In this document: positions 42,588 to 47,602 of the stretch, one piece after another
How positions within the stretch are numbered: position 1 is the stretch's first letter
How the letters are laid out: each line of letters opens with the position of its first letter
Assembly: GCA_014382245.1 (NCBI GenBank)
Contig: JACNKC010000038.1
Span: 1-47,602 of the forward strand
Length of the DNA: 47,602 nt
Reading direction: 5' to 3'
DNA from: Pseudomonadota bacterium
GTDB lineage: Bacteria; Desulfobacterota; Binatia; UBA1149
Program-made: the position numbers and the translations under genes
The notes under the pieces: model-generated
The model's database searches: none
What the model was told of the DNA's origin: nothing
Seen by the model: the letters and a program-made list of their open reading frames with translations, nothing else

Positions 42588-42645
42588 GGGATGCGCTCTC
42601 TTTTTTCGGGCACGCGTAGCGTGTCGGGAAAAAGGTGCGTATCCC
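42588..42645. repeat. Dispersed palindromic repeat, copy 3
   Basis: Starts GGGATGCGCTCTC one base after the stop of the diheme cytochrome gene and ends GGTGCGTATCCC. The central arms differ from copy 1 (CGGGCACGC-GTA-GCGTGTCGGG), but the stem is still largely paired, suggesting the fold matters. The following CTTCTTCGG is also shared. Confidence 0.85.
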
Positions 42646-42723
42646 CCTTCTTCGGTCGTGCGTCACCGGTCATCAATGGACGGGTCTCCCCGCCCGGGTG
42701 GTAACCTGGTTGTGGCCACCTCC

Positions 42724-43929
42724 CTAAAAGAAAAGGTGCATTTCGAGCGTTAGCTCGTCGCGGTTGTGCTGCGGCTGATCCTCGGGCCCGTTGTACACCC
42801 GGTAGAACGCCCGAAGTTGCAGGAAACGATCGATGAAGGGCTCCACGCCCACGCTGACGCGGTTGCGCGTGTCCTCGGCGATGTTGTCGCTGGGGTCGTA
42901 GAAGTCGAAAGCCAGCTTGGCGTTCATCCAGTCGCACAACAGGTAGTTGGCCTCAACGTAACCCGCCCAGGCCTGCACGTCTTCAATTCCCGATCCGTTG
43001 TCCTGCTCGGTGTCGGTGATGTTGGCCTGGGCCAGCAGCGCGAGCGCGCCCCGCGACAGCCCCGTGTAAAGCGCGAAGGTATTGGCTTCCAGGTTGCCCG
43101 GTGAATCGTGCGAAGCCGAGCCGCCCAGCATGGCGTTGGCCACTGGCCCCTCGAGGTCGGTCCACAGGTAGAAGGCGTTGGCGGTCAGCAGCTGGTCGCT
43201 GTCGTTGTCCTCGTTGCCCTCTGAGACCGACACGGCCCAGTTCAGGCCCTCGCCACCGCGGCCCAGCTCTACGCCGGTGACCGAGCGGTCAAAGTTGAAG
43301 CCCGAGGTCGAGTTCACAAAGGCGGTGTCGTCCTGCAGCTTGAGGCCCCAGGCCGGGAAGAACTTGCCGGCCTTGAGGTAAGCGTCTTTCAAGTAGCCGT
43401 CGCCGGGCATGATGCCGTCGGCCAGCAGGAAGGCCTCGCGGTTGTCGGCTCCACCGGGCGCCACGCGCTCGTCTATGTAGGCCGACAGCACGCCGGGCAC
43501 CAGGCGCAGCTCGGCATAGAGCGTGGCCTGCTCGATGTCGATGTCATTGCTCTCCAGGTCGCGGAAGGCGGTGTTGTTTTCGACTTCGCCGTTCAGGTCA
43601 GGGTCGTCCTGGAACAGCAGCCGGTCGACCATGCGCAGGTCGGCGCCCACCGAGAAGTAGTCGTTGATGTTTGGCGAAAACCAGTCGTCGTGCGCGGGCA
43701 GCAGGCCCTGGCCGTCGTTAGGCAGATTGAGGATGTCGACGGCGTGCATCTCGGCGGTGAGCGTGCGCATGCCACCGCCGGTTCGGTTGACGTGGCAGTC
43801 GGCGCAGGAGTAACCACCGCGCAAGGCCATGTAGGGTTCGGCCCGGGCCGGCGTCGACTGTGCGAGCAGTGCTGTTAAGACCAGCAGTGTCGAGGCGAGC
43901 CTCGTGGTGTTGCGCGTGGATGCGAGCAT
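42724..43929 (-). CDS. Outer-membrane beta-barrel-like protein with N-terminal CxxCH
   Basis: A 401-residue exported protein (signal MLASTRNTTRLASTLLVLTA to ARA-EP). The mature N-terminus carries one c-type heme motif, YSCADCHVNRTGGGMRTL, a pattern I know from barrel proteins of electron-transfer systems. The rest alternates in the way of a beta-barrel (ADLRMVDRLLF, ATLYAELRLVPGVLSAYIDE, LNWAVSVSEG, NAFYLWTDL, LQLRAFYRVY) and ends with a terminal Phe (MHLFF), the outer-membrane targeting signature. It could form a porin-cytochrome unit in one chain. Reverse gene, upstream of which lies the C-x4-CH lipoprotein gene, 25 bases away, likely in one operon. Confidence 0.8.
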   Translation of the reverse strand: MLASTRNTTRLASTLLVLTALLAQSTPARAEPYMALRGGYSCADCHVNRTGGGMRTLTAEMHAVDILNLPNDGQGLLPAHDDWFSPNINDYFSVGADLRMVDRLLFQDDPDLNGEVENNTAFRDLESNDIDIEQATLYAELRLVPGVLSAYIDERVAPGGADNREAFLLADGIMPGDGYLKDAYLKAGKFFPAWGLKLQDDTAFVNSTSGFNFDRSVTGVELGRGGEGLNWAVSVSEGNEDNDSDQLLTANAFYLWTDLEGPVANAMLGGSASHDSPGNLEANTFALYTGLSRGALALLAQANITDTEQDNGSGIEDVQAWAGYVEANYLLCDWMNAKLAFDFYDPSDNIAEDTRNRVSVGVEPFIDRFLQLRAFYRVYNGPEDQPQHNRDELTLEMHLFF

Positions 43930-43954
43930 GTTCTTTTACTCCCGTGGGTGAATA

Positions 43955-44437
43955 TTAGAAGAGCGTGGTCGAAGTGGTCAAGCTGGTAGTGGTAGTCGAG
44001 AGGGGTGGATGGGCTCCTGCCTCTATCCACGAGCGAATCTGTTCGAGCTGTTCGTCGGTGAGTGAGGGCAGGCCGCCTATGTCGGGCATCTGCGCGCCAC
44101 AGCGATCGGTCGATGCACCCACCTTGTCCATGAGGTAGCTCGCGTCCGAGTCATTGGCAACGACCAGGGTGCGACCGGCGCAGAGCGTGGAAGCCGTGTT
44201 GACCAGGCCGGCGTGAGAAGCAGGGACGCTCGACAGGTTGAGCCCCGCCTGCTGTATCACCGCGTCGTGGCAGCCGAACTGCGCACAGCTGGGGGTGAAG
44301 ATCTGTTGCTGTATATCAGCTAGCGACGCGCCGCCCGAAGTGGCCGAGCCGCCCGCGCCCTCGCCGGCGCAGCCCGCGGCCACCAGCATCAACAACAGGG
44401 TAAGCCAGGGGCGGTGCGAGGAAGACGGGTTTTGCAT
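43955..44437 (-). CDS. Lipoprotein with C-x4-CH motif and Thr-rich tail
   Basis: A 160-residue lipoprotein. The lipobox LVAAGC places the lipidated Cys at residue 23. The domain has C51-AQFG-C56-H57, then QQAGLNLSSVPASHAGLVN, ANDSDASYLMDKVG, CGAQMPDIGGLP and LEQIRSWIEAGAHP. This order is shared with the C-x4/5-CH parts of the proteins at 13821, 38444 and 40731. The protein ends in a Ser/Thr tail (LSTTTTSLTTSTTLF). It probably works with the CxxCH barrel protein encoded 25 bases downstream. Binding of heme c is a prediction; normal c-type hemes need C-x2-CH, though C-x4-CH sites are known in some bacteria. Confidence 0.82.
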   Translation of the reverse strand: MQNPSSSHRPWLTLLLMLVAAGCAGEGAGGSATSGGASLADIQQQIFTPSCAQFGCHDAVIQQAGLNLSSVPASHAGLVNTASTLCAGRTLVVANDSDASYLMDKVGASTDRCGAQMPDIGGLPSLTDEQLEQIRSWIEAGAHPPLSTTTTSLTTSTTLF

Positions 44438-44451
44438 GGCTTACCTTTATT

Positions 44452-44479
44452 GGGAGTAGCCGCGGCGTTCAACTAGAAT
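44452..44479 (+). promoter_or_regulatory. Candidate promoter of the gene at 44504
   Basis: TTGGGA (44452-44457), a 16-base spacer and TAGAAT (44474-44479). The -10 is strong. Transcription would begin near 44486, with the ribosome site GGAGG 10 bases before the ATG. Confidence 0.45.
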
Positions 44480-44503
44480 GGTGCACTCACTGGAGGACTA
44501 TAG

Positions 44504-44884
44504 ATGAGAGTTTCACTGTTTGTTTCTGCGCTTGTGTTTGCTGCGCTGCTGGCCATCCCTGGCGGCGGTCTTTACGGCGGCGGCCAGGCCTGGGCCGAGG
44601 ACGCCCTGCTGGGCGAGGTGCTGGACCTCGCCTGCTACATACCCAAGAACGCCAAGGGTCCGCAGCACAAGCGCTGCGCCCAGACCTGTGCCGAGCACGG
44701 CATGCCGCTGGGCCTGCTCACCGACGACGGCAGCGTGTACCTGCTCTACCCGCGCCACGGCAAGGAGTCGGCCTTCGACGCCGTAAAGAAACTGGCCGGC
44801 TCGCGCGCGAGCATCAAGGGCAAGACTTCCGAGCGCTCGGGCATCAAGGGCCTGGAAGTACACGAAGCCGTGGCCGCTGACTGA
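44504..44884 (+). CDS. Small secreted protein with conserved Cys pattern
   Basis: A 126-residue exported protein (signal MRVSLFVSALVFAALLAIPG to AWA-ED). The mature part has LLGEVLDLACYIPKNAKGPQ, HKRCAQTCAEHGMPLGLLTD and DGSVYLLYPRHGK, then a small beta domain. I recognise this pattern (a GEVxDxxCY segment with a C-x3-C and GxPxGLLTxDG) from widespread short periplasmic proteins without a known function, but no name. The three Cys could bind metal or form a disulfide. ATG 44504 follows GGAGG. It is divergent from the lipoprotein gene. Confidence 0.8.
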   Translation: MRVSLFVSALVFAALLAIPGGGLYGGGQAWAEDALLGEVLDLACYIPKNAKGPQHKRCAQTCAEHGMPLGLLTDDGSVYLLYPRHGKESAFDAVKKLAGSRASIKGKTSERSGIKGLEVHEAVAAD

Positions 44885-44963
44885 CACCCCCCTCTTGCTG
44901 TGAGGGGCCCTGTTTACCGCCTGCATTATTGAAGAGTTTTACAAATAGTACTGCTCTATAGAC

Positions 44964-44989
44964 CGGGCTGAAATCGGCCTGTTTTTTTT
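44964..44989 (+). terminator. Possible Rho-independent terminator
   Basis: GGGC, a short loop, GCCT and then a run of eight T (TGTTTTTTTT). The T-run is good, but the stem is short, about 80 bases after the stop at 44884. Just after that stop a CCCCTC/GAGGGG hairpin (44886-44908) may contribute. Confidence 0.35.
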
Positions 44990-45010
44990 ATCCCGACCGC
45001 GTTGGAGCCC

Positions 45011-45040
45011 TTGACTGGCCCCGAGTGCCGGGGTTATCCT
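45011..45040 (+). promoter_or_regulatory. Candidate promoter of the Cys-repeat protein gene
   Basis: TTGACT (45011-45016), 18 bases, TATCCT (45035-45040). The start would be near 45047, giving a leader of about 75 bases that includes a GCCCGGCAGCTGCCGGGC hairpin (around 45093-45110) just before the AGGAGGAAAG ribosome site. Confidence 0.45.
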
Positions 45041-45122
45041 GTGTCCATTACTATTCGGCGATGTTGCTTCGGGGTAACGACTCGCCTTTTCAGCCCGGCA
45101 GCTGCCGGGCAGGAGGAAAGGG

Positions 45123-45869
45123 ATGCAGGTTTCTAAACCCCGAACGTTGTTGCTGGCCGCGCTTTTGCTGCCCGCTTTTCTTTTTGCTGACGGTTTTGTG
45201 GCCGGTGACGCCGAGGCTTCAAAAGAGTCTTCGATCTGTTCCAAGGCCTGCAACTTTTCGCGCAAGTCGTGCGATAAGCAAGCCAAGGAGTTGCGCGACG
45301 TCACGCGCGACGGCTGCAAGGACACGCGCGAGATCTGCAGGGACGGTTGTGACACGGCTGAAGACACCTGTCGCGATACCTGCGAAACCACGAGGGATAC
45401 CTGTAAGGAGGCCTGCAGCACTGACCCCACCCCGGACATCTGCCGCGACGCTTGTGACGACGCGCGGAACTTGTGTCGTTCGGGTTGCGGCAACGCAGAG
45501 GGGGATTGTCACACCGCCTGCAAGGATGATCGGAAGACCTGCAAGAAAGCCGCCGACTCCCTTCGCAAGGACGCCCAGGTAGCGTGCAAGAGTGATCGCG
45601 GAACATGCCGAAACGTTTGTGACGGTAACGACCCGGCCTGCGTGCGAGCCTGCGGTGATGTTGCCAATCCTTGCTTCAAGGACGCCAAGAAAGCGTTCAA
45701 GCAGTGCCGGAAGGCTTGCGGCTCAGGGTCCAACGTGAGCTGTCACGCTGATTGCACCAACGATTGGTTTGACGCCAATGATCTCTGCTCGGCGCCGTTT
45801 GCCAGTTGCCTGGCCGACTGCGTGGCGCTCGGGGCCTCGACCACGACCACCACGACGACTATGCCTTGA
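45123..45869 (+). CDS. Secreted Cys-rich protein with C-x3-C-x6 repeats
   Basis: A 248-residue exported protein (signal MQVSKPRTLLLAALLLPAFL to the start of an acidic mature chain) with 30 Cys. From residue 39 on, Cys spacing alternates 3 and 6, e.g. CKDTREICRDGCDTAEDTC then RDTCETTRDTCKEAC, an 11-residue period rich in Asp, Arg, Lys and Thr. Such spacing places Cys pairs along helices, so a stack of disulfide-linked helical hairpins is likely. No heme motif is present. It ends in a Thr tail (STTTTTTTMP). No family name is known to me; binding of metal is an alternative role. AGGAGGAAAG precedes ATG 45123. Confidence 0.82.
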   Translation: MQVSKPRTLLLAALLLPAFLFADGFVAGDAEASKESSICSKACNFSRKSCDKQAKELRDVTRDGCKDTREICRDGCDTAEDTCRDTCETTRDTCKEACSTDPTPDICRDACDDARNLCRSGCGNAEGDCHTACKDDRKTCKKAADSLRKDAQVACKSDRGTCRNVCDGNDPACVRACGDVANPCFKDAKKAFKQCRKACGSGSNVSCHADCTNDWFDANDLCSAPFASCLADCVALGASTTTTTTTMP

Positions 45870-46092
45870 CCTTACGTTTTCGGGCGTACCCCGGTGAATG
45901 GACCGGGTGGGGGTCAGTACAGCCGGCGTCAGCCCATTAAGACGCCGCTGTCCGGTCGCCGGCCCTGGCTATCTCCGGGGTCGGCGGCCGCCTTTTTCTC
46001 GGGCTCAATCACGCCGTGGCAACGCCTGGTTGTTTTGCCCGTTTGTTACGAAACCGATTGCCGCGGTTCGTGATATCCTCAATAGACATGCA

Positions 46093-46117
46093 CCCCGGAG
46101 CGAGTTAGCCTCCGGGG
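46093..46117. other. Hairpin upstream of tRNA-Thr
   Basis: CCCCGGAG, nine bases, CTCCGGGG is a perfect 8-bp stem ending 16 bases before the tRNA. No T-run follows. The whole gap 45870-46133 holds nothing else I can support. Confidence 0.5.
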
Positions 46118-46133
46118 CCGTTCATCGCGACAG

Positions 46134-46209
46134 GCTGACGTAGCTCAGTTGGTAGAGCAGCTGATTCGTAATCAGCAGGTCGGCGGTTCAACTCCGCCCG
46201 TCAGCTCCA
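46134..46209 (+). tRNA. tRNA-Thr(CGT)
   Basis: A 76-base cloverleaf beginning GCTGACGTAGCTCAGTTGG and ending CGTCAGC-T-CCA. The anticodon arm is GCTGA-TTCGTAA-TCAGC, anticodon CGT (codon ACG). The T arm has GGCGGTTCAACTCCGCC. CCA is encoded. Confidence 0.96.
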
Positions 46210-46708
46210 GTCTTTCCGCGGCCTTGCGGCCCTTTTTCACCCTTTGCAGAACACGCTTCCAGGCGCGTTGGTACCAGTTTGGTACCACCTGGCAGCGGCT
46301 GGCGGGGCTGTGCGTAAGTATCTGGTTTTGAGGGGGGCGATGTCGTGCGGGGAAGGGGGGTACCCCGGTTGGCTGGGTGCTGGGCGGCTCAAGCCTGGAT
46401 CGGCTTTTGGAGTGGACTCTTAGAATAACGTCTGAATACACCCTGCTGCCTGACCCACCGCGGTGGCCTCAATCAGACGTTCTGCCTTGTATATTACCGT
46501 TCCCGCGCGAAGTATCGTTCAGCGCGGGGAGCGCTAAAGTTGGCCCACAATAGTGCTGCAATTATCCTACGGGAGTGATTCAGTTCTCGTACTGCTGGTA
46601 ACCCGCTACTCAGCGCTGCCGTAAACGATCAGAAAGGGTCTTAAGGGAGAGATTCGGAAACAGTAGTAACGAGAGGTATTCTTTTGTCAGTGAACGTGAG
46701 TACTCCCT
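46210..46708. other. Gene-free stretch downstream of tRNA-Thr
   Basis: About 500 bases with lower GC than the rest. It contains two close GGTACCA copies (TTGGTACCAGTTTGGTACCACC, in two parts at 46268-46289). No recombinase gene is visible. Position after a tRNA 3' end is typical of integration sites, but no repeat of the tRNA end was found in the window. Confidence 0.4.
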
Positions 46709-47374
46709 GTGCGATTTAATTTCCCCCTGCTACTGGTTGAAGCTGATGCGGAGACGCCGCGCGACACGCTCAGGAGGTTTTTTGATGCCTTGGCGAGGGA
46801 ACTTGATGCCTTGCAGGACGCTATTCCAAACCCGCTGGACGTGCCGTGGAATACTTTTTTTTCCATTTTGCTCTTCGCACTGTGCTGCTGGGTCGGGATG
46901 TGGGTAATTTGGGGGGTTATGCTTGTTGTCGGCCATTTTGCTGCAGAGGCATGGCACTTTATTTTCTGGTTTTACCATGGAGCGCCCAAAGGCTCCGAGT
47001 GGCTGCGACGTGCAAGTGGCCGCATCTTATGGATTAAGGGTGAGGATGGGTGGAGGGCTTTTCGTCGGGGTGAATTCAATGTCGTTTTAGAGGCGCAGCC
47101 AGACTCTCCTGGGTATCTGGAAAGAGAGAGCTATAGCCTTGCGCGTTCTGTTAAGAAGTTGACCGGTTCGCGTGATCAATTCCAATGGGCGCCCAAGAAG
47201 TGGTCCTATCGCGGCAATTATCTCGTCTTGCCATGCGTGTTAAAGGAAGGGGTTTCAATCGAGTATGCGGAAATGGTCAAAACGGAACTCGAGCAGGAAG
47301 GGCATACTGTTGAAATCAAGCACGGTTCCAGCGACCGGGAAGATCGCGAGCAGGGTTCAGTAGCCGCTGACTGA
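46709..47374 (+). CDS. Hypothetical membrane protein
   Basis: A 221-residue protein from GTG 46709. Residues 1-45 are amphipathic and acidic (TPRDTLRRFFDALARELDAL); one or two membrane helices follow (about 48-90, FFSILLFALCCWVGMWVIWG and VMLVVGHFAAEAWHFIFWFY), then a basic/aromatic soluble part (GEDGWRAFRRGEFNVVLEAQ, SVKKLTGSRDQFQWAPKKW). No family is recognised. There is no good ribosome site, and codon use and GC content differ from the upstream genes, suggesting acquired DNA. The last 228 bases of the window hold no supported gene. Confidence 0.6.
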   Translation: MRFNFPLLLVEADAETPRDTLRRFFDALARELDALQDAIPNPLDVPWNTFFSILLFALCCWVGMWVIWGVMLVVGHFAAEAWHFIFWFYHGAPKGSEWLRRASGRILWIKGEDGWRAFRRGEFNVVLEAQPDSPGYLERESYSLARSVKKLTGSRDQFQWAPKKWSYRGNYLVLPCVLKEGVSIEYAEMVKTELEQEGHTVEIKHGSSDREDREQGSVAAD

Positions 47375-47602
47375 GCAAGGGGTGAAGACCGTGCCTTAAG
47401 GGGGCGGCCGCTGCACCTCGGAAACCAATCGTTTTTCAACAAACATCGCCCCGGCGGCCAGCGCTGTCGCTACCTGCTGATTATCCCACTATATGGCGAG
47501 GCGCCTTCTGTACGAAGGTGGCTGTGTCACTTAGGCCAGGAGCGCTGTGATTGGTGGTGTAGGGGATGGGGTGGAGAGAGGTGGTCCCGGGAATTCGGAC
47601 AG
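47375..47602. other. Window end, no supported gene
   Basis: Short stops in all frames; nothing recognised. Confidence 0.4.

Noticed and set aside
46172-46441. An 89-codon reverse frame over tRNA-Thr
   Set aside because: It runs through the tRNA gene, and its ending is the translation of the tRNA antisense, a common false call.

Overview
This is GC-rich DNA from a Gram-negative bacterium. Evidence for an outer membrane includes apolipoprotein N-acyltransferase, a lipoprotein, a beta-barrel candidate and many signal peptides. The secreted proteins have an unusual style: Thr/Ser-rich linkers and tails, dockerin-like repeats, Cys-rich inserts and a recurring C-x-D-G-D-x2-C-D-x-D-G module. That style resembles uncultured deltaproteobacteria-like lineages such as Candidatus Binatota or Myxococcota relatives. 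The assignment is an inference by eye; a marker-gene tree (recA, alaS, radA) would settle it.

Layout. 1-8044 is a tight forward housekeeping block: recA (3' part), recX, alaS, phoH-like, ybeY, lnt, and prfB with its programmed +1 frameshift. 8080-11700 (reverse) is a three-gene cassette of LuxE-like acyl-protein synthetase, LuxC-like acyl-CoA reductase and a class III aminotransferase. 11824-13721 holds a TPR protein, two small proteins and an enoyl-ACP-reductase-like SDR. 13821-17946 is a secreted C-x4-CH protein followed by the DUF1800/DUF1501 pair. 17943-20219 looks mobile or remodelled: a truncated GST gene, a toxin-antitoxin pair, a complete IS5-family insertion sequence and tRNA-Ala(CGC). 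20287-31897 has a DksA-type protein, larC, a secreted protein, the bioF-bioA-bioD operon behind a clear BirA operator, radA, a PpiD-like foldase, thioredoxin, tRNA-Leu(CAA), a HEAT-repeat protein and a DUF3108 protein. 32100-36134 is a cytochrome c oxidase operon in the order I-III-IV-x-x-II. 36214-45869 is a run of secreted redox-type and Cys-rich proteins: a PQQ-type propeller, a copper type II monooxygenase-like protein, a dockerin/C-x5-CH protein, a diheme cytochrome c, a CxxCH beta-barrel candidate, a C-x4-CH lipoprotein and a 30-cysteine repeat protein. 46134-47602 has tRNA-Thr(CGT) and an unknown membrane protein in sequence of different composition.

How the genes may work together. 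The BirA box ties biotin supply to BirA. The LuxE/LuxC/aminotransferase set could convert a carboxylic acid to an aldehyde and then an amine. The oxidase and the secreted proteins beside it look like an envelope electron-transfer region: candidate secreted oxidases, small c-type or c-like electron carriers, and a terminal oxidase. Two points stand out. Subunit I keeps the D-channel residues but has Ile and Ala where the K-channel Lys and Ser normally are. The copper monooxygenase-like protein carries a full set of candidate copper ligands fused to the lineage-type N-terminal module and a C-x5-CH motif.
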